NCBI GenBank assembly: GCA_035325905.1
Contig: DAOKYY010000010.1
Coordinates: 1-63,058, forward strand
Length of the DNA: 63,058 bases
From: DYGX01 sp035325905
GTDB taxonomy: Bacteria; Chloroflexota; Anaerolineae; Aggregatilineales; Aggregatilineaceae
Direction of reading: 5' to 3'
Shown: positions 41,139 to 49,818 of the stretch, piece by piece
Numbering within the stretch: the first letter of the stretch is position 1
How the letters are laid out: each line of letters begins with the position of its first letter
Made by a program: the position numbers and the translations under genes
The notes under the pieces: model-generated
The model's input: the letters and a program-made list of their open reading frames with translations, nothing else
Told to the model about the DNA's origin: nothing
Database searches by the model: none

Positions 41139-42298
41139 GGCGTGTAGGGCGTCTCCCAGCCACGCGCGTAACCCTGGATCGCCTCGTAGACCGGCTTGCG
41201 CATGAAGTCGGACGACACCAGCGCGAAGTACGCGTCGCGCCGGTTGGCCTGGTCGGCCGGAATGCGGAAGTTCCACAAACATAGCGCCTCGACCCAGGGC
41301 CAGGCGGCGGCCTGCTCGAACGCGGCCAGCGTGTAGGCGATGCGCTGGCCGGGCCGCACGCCGTTGGCCCAGCGCGGATCGTCGCTCCAGCCGCTTTCGG
41401 TGATCACGATCGGCGTGTCGCCGTCGCCATGCCGCTCCATGATCACGCGCAGCAGCTCCACGCGGCGGAAGTTGATCGCGCCGGGGTCCGGTGGGGCGTC
41501 GGGCGGCGCGGTGAAGCCGTAAGTGTGCACGGCGAGCGCGTCGAAGGAAGCGGCGGCTCCGGCGGCGTAGAGCCGCTCCAGAAACACCAGGTCGCTCATG
41601 GCGAAGCCACTCGACTCCGGCTCCAGCGTCGGCGCGAGCGCGCCCCCCAGCACGCGCACCTCCGGGTTAGCGGCGTGCGCCGCCGCGTATGACAGGCGCA
41701 GCAGATCGGCGTAGGCTTCCGGGTCCGGCGGGCGGCTGCCCCACTCGAAGGCGAGATTCGGCTCGTTCCAGATGATAATGTCGTGCACCCGGCCCCGGTA
41801 GCGCGCCGCGAACGCGCCGACGAACGCGGCGAACTCGTCGAAACGGTCGTAGGGCAGATAGGTCAGCGACGTAACTTTCTCGTCGGCGGGCGGGCGCGCC
41901 CAGACCGGGACCAGCCCCAGCCGCGCGATCACGCGCAATCCCTGGTTTTCGGCGTGCCGGAGGATGCGGTCGGGGTGGCTCCAGTCGTAACGGCCCGGAC
42001 CGCGATCGACGTAGGGCCACGGGAAATATTCGACGATCGCCGGCGCGCCCATCTCGCGGACCAGCGCCAGGGTCCGCTGCACTTTCCACTCCTCAACCTC
42101 GTCGGTCAGACGGGTGTGCACGCAGATTTTCGGGTGGAGTGTTTCGACCGTTTGGGGCGGGCCAAGCGACAGTCGCGGTGGCGCGGGGACGAGGGCGAGC
42201 AAGACAAAGGCGAGCACTCCCAGCCGCGCCAGCAGCGGAACGGATCGTAGCGCGGCGCGGCGCAGACGGCGCGCGGAGGGGATGCGGCTCAGGGTCAT
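41135..42298 (-). CDS. Clan GH-A glycoside-hydrolase-like protein, exported
   Basis: The 387-residue protein has an amino-terminal hydrophobic anchor or signal (LLARLGVLAFVLLALVPAPP) and a TIM-barrel: VREMGAPAIVEYFPWPYVD, the acid/base motif DIIIWNEPNLAFEW, and the nucleophile motif PIVITESGWSDDPRW. Both catalytic Glu are present, as in GH5/GH39-like retaining enzymes. It would act on an extracellular or envelope glycan of unknown type. ATG 42298 is preferred over 42367. It is coupled to the solute-binding-protein-like gene, which could recognise a released ligand. Confidence 0.75.
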   Translation of the reverse strand: MTLSRIPSARRLRRAALRSVPLLARLGVLAFVLLALVPAPPRLSLGPPQTVETLHPKICVHTRLTDEVEEWKVQRTLALVREMGAPAIVEYFPWPYVDRGPGRYDWSHPDRILRHAENQGLRVIARLGLVPVWARPPADEKVTSLTYLPYDRFDEFAAFVGAFAARYRGRVHDIIIWNEPNLAFEWGSRPPDPEAYADLLRLSYAAAHAANPEVRVLGGALAPTLEPESSGFAMSDLVFLERLYAAGAAASFDALAVHTYGFTAPPDAPPDPGAINFRRVELLRVIMERHGDGDTPIVITESGWSDDPRWANGVRPGQRIAYTLAAFEQAAAWPWVEALCLWNFRIPADQANRRDAYFALVSSDFMRKPVYEAIQGYARGWETPYTP

Positions 42299-42396
42299 GG
42301 CACACAAAAGCGCATGGCTCTCGGTGAACGCGGATCGCGCCAGTCGCGCCCGCGCCGGTCCAGCCATGCGCGCTCATGCTGCGCCCGATGACTTGG

Positions 42397-42636
42397 CTAC
42401 TTCTTGCCGCCCGCGCCCAGGTCAGTCACCTGGCGCACGATAGCCAGCAGCGCGACCGCCAGGCGCAAGGCATCCATGGTGTTGATCTTGCCCGCGTCGA
42501 TAGCCTGGTTTTCTTCGGCGGCGCGCCAGTAGAGCCGGGCGGCGAGCAGGCCGATCAGCAGCCCAAGCGCCCCGCCGATGATCAGGGTCTTGGTCCGCGA
42601 GTCTACACTTGGCAGGCTTGGGAGCTTGTCTGTCAT
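42397..42636 (-). CDS. Small membrane protein, third gene of a three-gene cluster
   Basis: The 79-residue protein has one clear span near 17-35 (TLIIGGALGLLIGLLAARLY) and a second, weaker amphipathic helix near 53-70 (MDALRLAVALLAIVRQV). The ATG overlaps the stop of the previous gene by 4 nt. No family is recognised; the GGALGLLIGLLAARLYWR span resembles glycine-rich single-pass stress proteins. Confidence 0.6.
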   Translation of the reverse strand: MTDKLPSLPSVDSRTKTLIIGGALGLLIGLLAARLYWRAAEENQAIDAGKINTMDALRLAVALLAIVRQVTDLGAGGKK

Positions 42637-42884
42637 AGACGCAGCCCCTCGCGGACGGAATCGCGCAGGCGCTCAATCGTGCTCTTGCGGTTCTCACGCA
42701 TGGATTGCGCGGCGTAGTACGCGACGATCAGGCCGATCAGCACGGCGATGATCGCGCCAAAGGCGTATGCCCAGACCTGGGCTTCCTGATCCTCAAACAT
42801 TTCCAGCAGGTTGTCGACCTGTTCCTCTACACCGCTGCGCTGCGAGGAGGTGTTGCGCGGTTGCGTGCCCTGAGCTTCACTCAT
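42633..42884 (-). CDS. Small single-span membrane protein, second gene of the cluster
   Basis: The 83-residue protein has an acidic amino half (VEEQVDNLLEMFEDQEAQVW), one span near 37-58 (AYAFGAIIAVLIGLIVAYY) and a basic amphipathic tail (RENRKSTIERLRDSVREGL). It overlaps both neighbours (8 and 4 nt), so the three proteins are made together and may form one complex. Confidence 0.6.
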   Translation of the reverse strand: MSEAQGTQPRNTSSQRSGVEEQVDNLLEMFEDQEAQVWAYAFGAIIAVLIGLIVAYYAAQSMRENRKSTIERLRDSVREGLRL

Positions 42885-43344
42885 GAGATTTGTCCTTTCC
42901 TGCTTCCAGAGCCGAACGCTGCCACCCGAGCAGCGTGTATTCCCAGCGAGCGAGCCGCGCGTTGAACCCGATCAGCGGGCGCGCCAGCCGGGGGAGAGTG
43001 CGATGCGCGCGGGCTGCGACGCGCTCGGTGAAGCGGCGCGCGGCGCGGATGGGCGCGCGGGCGCGCGCATAGAGTTGTCCCGCGCCGATTGCCAGCGCCG
43101 CCGCCAGCACGTATGGAAGCACGCAAAGCAGCACGAGCGGCAGCAGCACGAACGCGGTCCCTAAAATACCCATGATCACGCTGACTTGCTCGAAAACCAG
43201 CGCGTCGGTCGCCACGCCGGCGATCAGCAGCAGGGGGCCGATCACCAGGGCCGCGCCTGCCGCCACGACCGGGGCGACGATCTTCCAGCGCACATCGCGC
43301 CGGTGCTTATGTATCGGGGTGCGCGCGTCCGTTGTCGTGCTCAT
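42877..43344 (-). CDS. Membrane protein with basic helical tail, first gene of the cluster
   Basis: The 155-residue protein has two to three spans (APVVAAGAALVIGPLLLIAG, VSVIMGILGTAFVLLPLVLL, LPYVLAAALAIGAG) and an Arg-rich amphipathic carboxyl end (RARAPIRAARRFTERVAARA). ATG 43344 has GGGAGGG just upstream, a strong ribosome site; TTG 43389 is less likely. No family is recognised. It leads the three-gene run. Confidence 0.6.
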   Translation of the reverse strand: MSTTTDARTPIHKHRRDVRWKIVAPVVAAGAALVIGPLLLIAGVATDALVFEQVSVIMGILGTAFVLLPLVLLCVLPYVLAAALAIGAGQLYARARAPIRAARRFTERVAARAHRTLPRLARPLIGFNARLARWEYTLLGWQRSALEAGKDKSHE

Positions 43345-43371
43345 AAACCCTCCCTTACCGATTTTAACATG

Positions 43372-43405
43372 GAAGCGGTGAACCACCAATCGGGTTCACC
43401 GCTTC
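43372..43405 (-). terminator. Perfect 13-bp inverted repeat, likely terminator
   Basis: GAAGCGGTGAACC and GGTTCACCGCTTC are perfect complements around an 8-nt loop. On the minus strand it follows the lipoprotein gene ending at 43449 and is followed by CATGTTAAAA. A terminator is likely; an operator for the three-gene cluster is possible. Confidence 0.6.
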
Positions 43406-43448
43406 GCGCCAGAACGGCCGTATCGTGAGAAAGAAGCGGGCTGGCGCG

Positions 43449-45293
43449 CTATCCGCTGACGGCTACGCGGAAGTAGTATGTCACTTGCTGCGCGTCCCAG
43501 GTGACGGTGACGGCCAGGATGTAAGGCCCCGGCTCCGGCAAGACCGTAAAGAGAATCGTGTTGTCGCCAGGGCGGTCTTCGGGCTGTCCGGTTTTGACGC
43601 CGGTATCGGTCAGATATTCGATATGCACGCTCGACGGGCGGCCACCGGCGATCAGAAGCTGAGCCGCCGCGCCGCGCATCAGCGCCAGCCGCCGCCGCTC
43701 GGCGGTGCCAGTCGGCTCCTGAACGCACGCGCTCAGCGCCCCGGTATTGTCTGGCTGGCAAAACTGGTACCCAAGCGGCTCGTAGGCGCGGCCCGCATAG
43801 GCGAGGCTCAACAGCGGCGCGCCGCTCGGATAGGCCGTCGGGGGGGCGACCGGAGTAGGCGTCGGCGTCGGCTCGACCGGAACTGGAGTCGCGGTAGGGG
43901 ATATGGTGGGCGAGGGCGTTGGCGTTGGCACCGTGACCGGCAACAGAATCAGGTTGAGCACCGGCAGCGAGTAGGCGTCCGCGCCGCTCAGCTCGATCTC
44001 CTGCGTCGAGTAGCCCGCTGCGCTGATCGTCAGCCCAACGGTGTCGTCTTCGTATAACTCGGCCGGCTCGAAGGTGAAGCGTCCCGTGTCGTCGGTCGTG
44101 GTCTGGACCGTCCGATCGCGGCTTGGATCGCTGGCGGAGCGGTGCGTGAATGTGACAGTGGCGTTCGCCAGCGGCACGGTCGCTTGATCCCGCACGACGC
44201 GCACGTTGCCCAGCAACGATACGCTGCCCAGGCTGCCCTCTGGAGTCGGGGATATGGCCGGTTCCTGGGTTGGCTCCTGAGTCGGCTCGGCGGTCGGCTC
44301 CGGCGTGCTTTCCTCAGTGGCTACCTCAGTTACGGCTGGCTCCGAAGTCGGCGTCGGCGCTTCCTCGGTCAGGGCCTCAGGCTCCCCGGCAGTCGGCTCG
44401 ACCGTTGCCTCCTCGGTGGGTGTTTCGGTTGGCTCCTCAGTAGGGAGCGCCGGTTCCTCAGTCACGGTTTCGGTCGCCGCTGCAGTCGCTTCTTCGGTGG
44501 CTGGCTCAGTTGCCTGCTCGGTAGCCTGCGCGATCGCTGCTACTGCCTCGGTTTCCGCTGGTTCGACCTCGGCGGTCTCGGCAAGCGCCTCGGTCGCGAT
44601 CTCCTGCGGGGTCAAAGTCGGCGCGGCGGTCGGCGAGGGCAGCGGCACAGGCGTCTCGCTTGGCGCGGCGGTCGGCTCCTCGGTTGGCGCTTCAGTAGGC
44701 TCCTCCGTGGCGACTTCCACCGGCTCCTCGGTCGCCGCTTCGGTGGCCGCTGCCGCGCCAGCTTCGACAGGCGTCTCGGTCGGTGCGGCGGCGACGGCCA
44801 CCGCCTGCACGTCCAGGCCAAAGACATACGAGACGTAGGCTTCGCTGCCGCTCACCTCGGCGTACTGCACGTCAATCTGCACGCGATACTGCCCCGGCTC
44901 GGTGGGGCTGGTGAACGTCGCGCCTGTCGAGCTAGCAGCCAGATGGGTCTGGCCGCCGGGGCCATCCAGCAGCGTGACCGTGATCGCCTGCGGGTCCTGT
45001 TCAGTCTCTCCCACGTCAAAGGAAATCGGCTCGCCCGGCGCCACTGGCGCCAGCCGCGCAGGCTGGGCGCGCGCCGCCAGGTTCACGTCGCAGGCGACGT
45101 TCTCGTCAGTCTGCGGCCAGCAGTAGCTGTAAACGGGTTCGGTGTAGGTCGCGTCGCCGACCTTGAGCCGGACTTGCGGCCCGGTGTCGATCCTGGCTTC
45201 TCGCTCGCCGCAGGCGCTGATACCCAGGGCCAGGACGGCGACCAGGACCAGCCACCGCGCAAACCACCTGATCGCAGACTGCTCTCGTCTCAT
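43449..45293 (-). CDS. Large lipoprotein with duplicated module and Glu/Thr/Pro-rich linker
   Basis: The 614-residue protein begins with a lipoprotein signal (WLVLVAVLALGISAC, Cys28). An amino module (about 38-160: YSYCWPQTDENVACD to PGQYRVQIDVQYAEV) and a carboxyl module (about 495-614: YQFCQPDNTGALSAC to PGPYILAVTVTWDAQ) share the same order of paired Cys and a final beta-strand pair, so they look like copies of one domain. Between them lie a 190-residue low-complexity TEEPT-type linker and a carboxypeptidase-regulatory-like beta-sandwich (LANATVTFTHRSASDPSRDR). It is probably surface-exposed and adhesive or sensory. ATGA overlap couples it to the DUF84 gene upstream. Confidence 0.72.
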   Translation of the reverse strand: MRREQSAIRWFARWLVLVAVLALGISACGEREARIDTGPQVRLKVGDATYTEPVYSYCWPQTDENVACDVNLAARAQPARLAPVAPGEPISFDVGETEQDPQAITVTLLDGPGGQTHLAASSTGATFTSPTEPGQYRVQIDVQYAEVSGSEAYVSYVFGLDVQAVAVAAAPTETPVEAGAAAATEAATEEPVEVATEEPTEAPTEEPTAAPSETPVPLPSPTAAPTLTPQEIATEALAETAEVEPAETEAVAAIAQATEQATEPATEEATAAATETVTEEPALPTEEPTETPTEEATVEPTAGEPEALTEEAPTPTSEPAVTEVATEESTPEPTAEPTQEPTQEPAISPTPEGSLGSVSLLGNVRVVRDQATVPLANATVTFTHRSASDPSRDRTVQTTTDDTGRFTFEPAELYEDDTVGLTISAAGYSTQEIELSGADAYSLPVLNLILLPVTVPTPTPSPTISPTATPVPVEPTPTPTPVAPPTAYPSGAPLLSLAYAGRAYEPLGYQFCQPDNTGALSACVQEPTGTAERRRLALMRGAAAQLLIAGGRPSSVHIEYLTDTGVKTGQPEDRPGDNTILFTVLPEPGPYILAVTVTWDAQQVTYYFRVAVSG

Positions 45294-45862
45294 CGTGTTT
45301 CCCCCGTTTGGTGGAGTGATTCGCCGTTCGACCCGCGTCCAGTCGGGTACCAGGCTGGGTTCTGGAAAGGAGCCAGCGCCAGCCGCACAATTGTCTCGTA
45401 GGCGCTCTGGCGCGTCTCAAGATCGTTGGTGAGGATGCCGATCGCGCCGTTGCGCCGCTTGGTGCCCTCTTGCTGAACCAGACGATCCATCGCCGCGCCC
45501 AGCTCGTCACCCTGCCGCACGCGCACGGCGACCGCCTCAGGCAGCAGCGCGCACGAATTGCCGCCCACGCCCAGCCGCCCATCGCGCCCCAGCAAGACGC
45601 ACCACGCTGTCGTCAGCAGCCCGAACTCGCTGTCTTGCACGCCGCCTTCTAACCCGACGCCTAAATCGGCCTGAGCGGCGTCCAGCGCGCCGCGCGCCCG
45701 GTTGAGCGCCCCGGTGCGCGCTTCGACATCGCCCCATGGCTGGGCCGAGACGCCCGACGGCGCGTCGAGGCAGACGAACTCCGCGTCGGGATACAGGCGC
45801 GACAAAACGGCGCGGCTTGCGCTACACTTAACCGGGTTGGTCGATCCGATGGCGATGCGCAT
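45290..45862 (-). CDS. DUF84 inosine/xanthosine triphosphatase (YjjX-like)
   Basis: The protein (190 residues from ATG 45862) has the DUF84 pattern: MRIAIGSTNPVKCSASRAVL, LDAPSGVSAQPWGDVEARTG, GALNRARGAL, GVGLEGGVQ and TKRRNGAIGILTNDLETR. These enzymes hydrolyse ITP and XTP to keep deaminated purines out of nucleic acids. An in-frame GTG at 45883 lies 8 nt after a TACAAT box and would give a leaderless message seven residues longer. It overlaps the lipoprotein gene by 4 nt although the functions are unrelated. Confidence 0.85.
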   Translation of the reverse strand: MRIAIGSTNPVKCSASRAVLSRLYPDAEFVCLDAPSGVSAQPWGDVEARTGALNRARGALDAAQADLGVGLEGGVQDSEFGLLTTAWCVLLGRDGRLGVGGNSCALLPEAVAVRVRQGDELGAAMDRLVQQEGTKRRNGAIGILTNDLETRQSAYETIVRLALAPFQNPAWYPTGRGSNGESLHQTGETR

Positions 45863-45994
45863 CGCAGTGGCTTTCTCGTGCACCTGATCGCATTGTAGCA
45901 TCACAATTTTATATTGACTAATTGACCTTTGGACCATGTTTTGACGATGAATTGAGCGAGAATTGACCGGCGGAAAAGGGAGAGGGCACGGCGG

Positions 45995-47692
45995 ATGTAT
46001 TTTGACGCGGTGACGATCCGCGCGCTGGTGAGCGAGCTGGACGCACGGCTCGGCGGCGGGCGCATCCAGGACTCCGTTCAGATCGACGCGGCGAGCTTCG
46101 GCCTGGAAGTCTACGCCAACCGCGAGCGCCATTACCTGCTGCTCAGCGCCGACCAGCAGTACCCGCGCGCGCTGCTCGTGGAGGAAAAGCTGCGGCGCGG
46201 CGTGCAGAAACCGTCGCCGCTGGGGCTGCTGCTGCGCCGCTACGCGGAAGGCGCGCGCATCGACGCGGTGCGGCAGCCGCCGTGGGAGCGCCTGATCGTC
46301 TTCGCCATCGACGGCCCGGAAGGCGTCTTTGAGCTGATCGTCGAGCCGATGGAGCGCCGCGCCAATCTGCTGCTCGTGCGCGACGATGGCATCATCGCGG
46401 ACTGTGTGCGCCGCGTTGGGCCGGACGAGAACCGCGTGCGCGTCAGCCTGCCCGGCCACCGCTACGCGCCGCCGCCCCCGCAGAAGCTCAAGCGCGCGCC
46501 CTCCATGCTGACGCTGGCGTTGCTCGGCGATCTGCTCGACCGCGCGCCGGGCGAGCAAGCGCGCCAGGTGCTGACCCAGCACGTGCTGGGGTTCAGCCCG
46601 CTGGTGGCGAAAGAGGTCGTCTACCGGGCGACCGGCGAGACCCACACTCGCGCGGCGGATACCAGCCCGCGCGCGCTGCTGGCGGCGATCGAGAACCTGT
46701 TCGGCGCGCTGGAGCGGGGTGAGTACCAGCCGGGCGTGGTGCGCGACGAAGATACGGTCACGGCATACGCGGTTTATGAGATCACCCATTTGCCGGGCTG
46801 GGAGCCGCGTGCGACCGTCAGCGAGGCGCTGGAGCAGTTCTACGGGCCGCTGACCGGCGAGGACGCCTACGACGCCGCCAAGCGCCCGATCGCCGCCGCG
46901 CTGGCTGAGGCGCGCGAGCGCGTGCAGAAGAAGCTCGACGCGCTCGACCGCTCGCTGGCGGACGAAGCCGCGCTGGAACAGCTACGCCAGAGCGGGGAAC
47001 TGTTGCTCGCGTACCAGCACACGCTGGCGCCGGGGCAGACCGAGTTCAAAGCGCAATACGAGATCGACGGGCCGGAGCTGGCAATCGCGCTCGACCCTTC
47101 GCTGACGCCGGTCGAGAACGCCAAGCAGTATTTCGAGAAATACGAGCGGGCCAAGCGCTCGCGCGCCTCCGTGCCGGTGTTGATCGACGCCGCGCGCCAG
47201 GAGATCGCCTATCTTGACCAGTTGGCGACCGATCTCACCCTGGCGAGCAATTGGCCGGAGATCGGCGAGGTGCAGGCGGCGCTCCAGGCCAACGGTTATT
47301 GGCGTGGGCCGGCGATTGGGCGTCCGGGGGGCGGGCAGTCTGCTCCGCTAAAGGTCACGACCGGTGACGGCTGGGTGATTTGGGTGGGGCGCAACGCGCG
47401 CCAGAACGATCAGGTCACGTTCGACAAAGGCGGCCCGGCGGACCTGTGGCTCCACGCGCGCAGCGTGCCCGGCGCGCATGTCATTATCAAGTCTGCCGGG
47501 CGGGATGTGCCTGCGCACGTGCTGGAGCGCGCCGCCGCGCTCGCCGCGTACTACAGCAGCGCGCGCACCGAGCGCCGCGTGACCGTCGACGCGACGCTGC
47601 GCAAGCATGTTCACAAGATCAAGGGCGGCAAGCCGGGCATGGTAACGTATCGCAACGAATCCACGATCGACGTGGAGCCGCGCATGGAGTAA
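45995..47692 (+). CDS. rqcH: RqcH / NFACT ribosome-quality-control protein
   Basis: RqcH binds 50S subunits with stalled peptidyl-tRNA and adds carboxyl-terminal alanine tails that mark the nascent chain for degradation. The 565-residue protein has NFACT-N (MYFDAVTIRALVSELDARLG, RIQDSVQID, LLLRRYAEGARI), helical coiled-coil middle (AEARERVQKKLDALDRSLAD), and NFACT-R with WVGRNARQNDQVTFDKGG, DLWLHARSVPGAHVII and VTVDATLRKHVHKIKGGKPG. The amino-terminal DNA-glycosylase-like fold is complete. An A/G-rich region with GGGAGAGGG precedes the start. It was earlier called fibronectin-binding protein A. Confidence 0.92.
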   Translation: MYFDAVTIRALVSELDARLGGGRIQDSVQIDAASFGLEVYANRERHYLLLSADQQYPRALLVEEKLRRGVQKPSPLGLLLRRYAEGARIDAVRQPPWERLIVFAIDGPEGVFELIVEPMERRANLLLVRDDGIIADCVRRVGPDENRVRVSLPGHRYAPPPPQKLKRAPSMLTLALLGDLLDRAPGEQARQVLTQHVLGFSPLVAKEVVYRATGETHTRAADTSPRALLAAIENLFGALERGEYQPGVVRDEDTVTAYAVYEITHLPGWEPRATVSEALEQFYGPLTGEDAYDAAKRPIAAALAEARERVQKKLDALDRSLADEAALEQLRQSGELLLAYQHTLAPGQTEFKAQYEIDGPELAIALDPSLTPVENAKQYFEKYERAKRSRASVPVLIDAARQEIAYLDQLATDLTLASNWPEIGEVQAALQANGYWRGPAIGRPGGGQSAPLKVTTGDGWVIWVGRNARQNDQVTFDKGGPADLWLHARSVPGAHVIIKSAGRDVPAHVLERAAALAAYYSSARTERRVTVDATLRKHVHKIKGGKPGMVTYRNESTIDVEPRME

Positions 47693-47697
47693 GCGAC

Positions 47698-48510
47698 TCA
47701 GTCCTCGATCACGATCTCGTCCAGCCCTTCTTCCGGCTCCGGGTAGCGCATGTCGAGCCGTTCAAGCGTTTCGACCAGAGTTTGCGCGATGACGAGGTTC
47801 CGGTACCACTTGCGATCGGCCGGGATGATATGCCACGGCGCCCAGGGCGTGTTGCAGCGCGTCAGGGCGCCCTCGTAGGCGCGCATATAGTCGTCCCATT
47901 GCTCGCGCACGACCAGGTCCCCCTTCGAGAACTTCCACCGCTTATCGGGTTCCTCCAGCCGCGCCAGGAATCGCTCTTTTTGCTCTTGTTTGGAAATGTG
48001 CAGGAAAAATTTGAGGATTACCACGCCGCTATCGGCGAGGAGCCGCTCGAAGGCGTTGATATGGTCGTAGCGGGCTTCCCAGACGTTTTCCGGCGCGAGC
48101 TTGGCGACGCGCACCACCAGCACATCTTCGTAATGCGAGCGGTTGAAAATCCCGATCATCCCTTTGCCGGGCACGTGTGGGTGAATCCGCCATAAGAAAT
48201 CGTGATCTAGCTCATCCGGCGTGGGGGCCTTGAAGCTGGTGACGCGGACGCCCTGCGGATTCACGCCGCGCATCACATGGCGGATGGTCCCGTCCTTGCC
48301 GCCGGCGTCCATCGCCTGGAGGACGATCAGCAGCGCGTGGCGGTGCTCGGCGTAGAGAACATTCTGAAGCTCGCGCAGCCGCTTGCGTAGCGCGGCCAGT
48401 TCTTCCTCCGTTTCTTCCTTGTCGCGATACCGCCCGCGATAGGCCGGATCATAGTCCTTCAGGCAGACTTCGTCGCCGGTTTGGGGGCGGATCGGCTGGG
48501 TCTTTGCCAT
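47698..48510 (-). CDS. ppk2: Polyphosphate kinase 2
   Basis: PPK2 uses polyphosphate to phosphorylate nucleoside mono- or diphosphates. The 270-residue single-domain protein has Walker A LQAMDAGGKDGTIRHVMRGV, VTSFKAPTPDELDHDFLWRI, lid-type FNRSHYEDVLVVRV and FFLHISKQEQKERFLARL. The single domain and length fit class I or III; which nucleotide is preferred cannot be told. AGGAG precedes ATG 48510. It converges on rqcH with 5 bp between stops. Confidence 0.92.
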   Translation of the reverse strand: MAKTQPIRPQTGDEVCLKDYDPAYRGRYRDKEETEEELAALRKRLRELQNVLYAEHRHALLIVLQAMDAGGKDGTIRHVMRGVNPQGVRVTSFKAPTPDELDHDFLWRIHPHVPGKGMIGIFNRSHYEDVLVVRVAKLAPENVWEARYDHINAFERLLADSGVVILKFFLHISKQEQKERFLARLEEPDKRWKFSKGDLVVREQWDDYMRAYEGALTRCNTPWAPWHIIPADRKWYRNLVIAQTLVETLERLDMRYPEPEEGLDEIVIED

Positions 48511-48534
48511 GCAGGATACTCCTTGTGCGGGCAG

Positions 48535-49758
48535 CTAGGCGTCTGGAACCAGGGTGCGGTAGACCTCCAGCAGGCGCGGGACAATCACTGACCACTCATA
48601 CTGCCGGGCGACCAGCTCTGCCCCGGCCCGACCAAGCGCGCAGCGTTGATCCGGGTCGCGCAGCAGCGCGACGACCTGGCGCGCGAACTCGGCGGCGCTG
48701 TCGGCCAGGCGCAGCGCGATTCCGTCCTGCGCGTCCAGCCCTTGCGCGCCGAGCGTGGTCGACACCACGGCGCGGCCCGCCGCCATCGCCTGGAGGATTT
48801 TCAGGCGTGTGCCGCTTCCCATGCGCAGCGGCACGACGAAGACCGCTGCCGCGTGCAGAAACGGGTTCACGTCCGGCACCCAGCCAGTGATCTGCACGCC
48901 GTCGCGCTCACGCAGCGGCTGGAGGCGCGCGTGGGGCTGGCTGCCGACGATAAAGAACGTCGCGCCGGGCACGGCCTCACGGATTTTGGGCAGCACTTCA
49001 TCGGCGAACCACAACGCGGCGTCCACATTGGGCCGGTAGCTCATCGAGCCGGTGAAGACCAGCGCCGCAGGTCCGAGGTCGAGGCTGGCGTCGCTCCGGG
49101 CGTAGGGCGCCGTGTCGATCCCGTTGGGCACGACCGCCACCGGACGGCCCGGCGCCAGGCGGCGAAAGGCCGCCGCGTCCGCCTCGGAGACCGCGATAAT
49201 GTAGTCGACCGTGTGGCACACCTCACGCTCAAAGCGCACCAGCCGCCGCCACTGGATCAGCGAGTAGACCGCGCCGGGCAGACGTTTGGGAGCGCGCCGC
49301 TCCGCCAGGTAAATCGATCGCTGCAAGTCGAACTCGGCGTTGAACGAGTCGTAGATCACCTTCGCGTGCGGCTGGCGGGCCTTGATTACCGGCAGGTAGG
49401 TCGCCATTTCGAGGCTTTCGATCTGGATCAGATCATAAGCTTCGGCGGCCAGCAAGGCTTCAAGTCGCGCCGTGTAATCTGCGGAATAGAAACGCCGCTG
49501 CATGTCTGGCTGCGTGCTCAGCAGCAGATCGCGCAGGCGATCGGCGGCGCGCCGCGCGGGCGGCGGAACGAATTCCGCGCGTGCGCAGTAGGCGGACAGC
49601 GCCGGGCGCGCCACCTCGGCTGCGACGGACTCCGCGAAGGTGAGCAGGTGCAGGCGATGCCCGGCAGCGTGCGCGCCGCGCATCAACCCGCTGGTGCGCA
49701 GCGATCCCCCGGCGTGGGCCGGCTCAGGAGGCTGCGCGGTCAGGAAGAGAATTCGCAT
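48535..49758 (-). CDS. Glycosyltransferase, GT4 family
   Basis: The 407-residue GT-B protein has an amino Rossmann domain (MRILFLTAQPPEPAHAGGSL, then SGLMRGAHAAGHRLHLLT) and a carboxyl donor-binding domain: VPNGIDTAPY, LVFTGSMSYRPNVDAALWFA, GATFFIVGS, GWVPDVNPFLHAAAVFVVPL, RMGSGTRLKILQAMAAGRAVVST. This is close to the TuaC/Gtr4 type that acts in polysaccharide or glycolipid assembly. It lies 60 bp after another GT4 gene on the same strand. Confidence 0.88.
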   Translation of the reverse strand: MRILFLTAQPPEPAHAGGSLRTSGLMRGAHAAGHRLHLLTFAESVAAEVARPALSAYCARAEFVPPPARRAADRLRDLLLSTQPDMQRRFYSADYTARLEALLAAEAYDLIQIESLEMATYLPVIKARQPHAKVIYDSFNAEFDLQRSIYLAERRAPKRLPGAVYSLIQWRRLVRFEREVCHTVDYIIAVSEADAAAFRRLAPGRPVAVVPNGIDTAPYARSDASLDLGPAALVFTGSMSYRPNVDAALWFADEVLPKIREAVPGATFFIVGSQPHARLQPLRERDGVQITGWVPDVNPFLHAAAVFVVPLRMGSGTRLKILQAMAAGRAVVSTTLGAQGLDAQDGIALRLADSAAEFARQVVALLRDPDQRCALGRAGAELVARQYEWSVIVPRLLEVYRTLVPDA

Positions 49759-49818
49759 AGTCAGTCAGAATCGTAGCGTGTGCCCAGATCAACGTCGGCG
49801 CTGGGCGCTCTTGCCAGA

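Noticed and set aside
44300..44780. Dense short repeats resembling a tandem repeat or CRISPR array
   Set aside because: They encode the Glu/Thr/Pro-rich linker of the lipoprotein; repeat units vary in length and there are no constant repeats with unique spacers.
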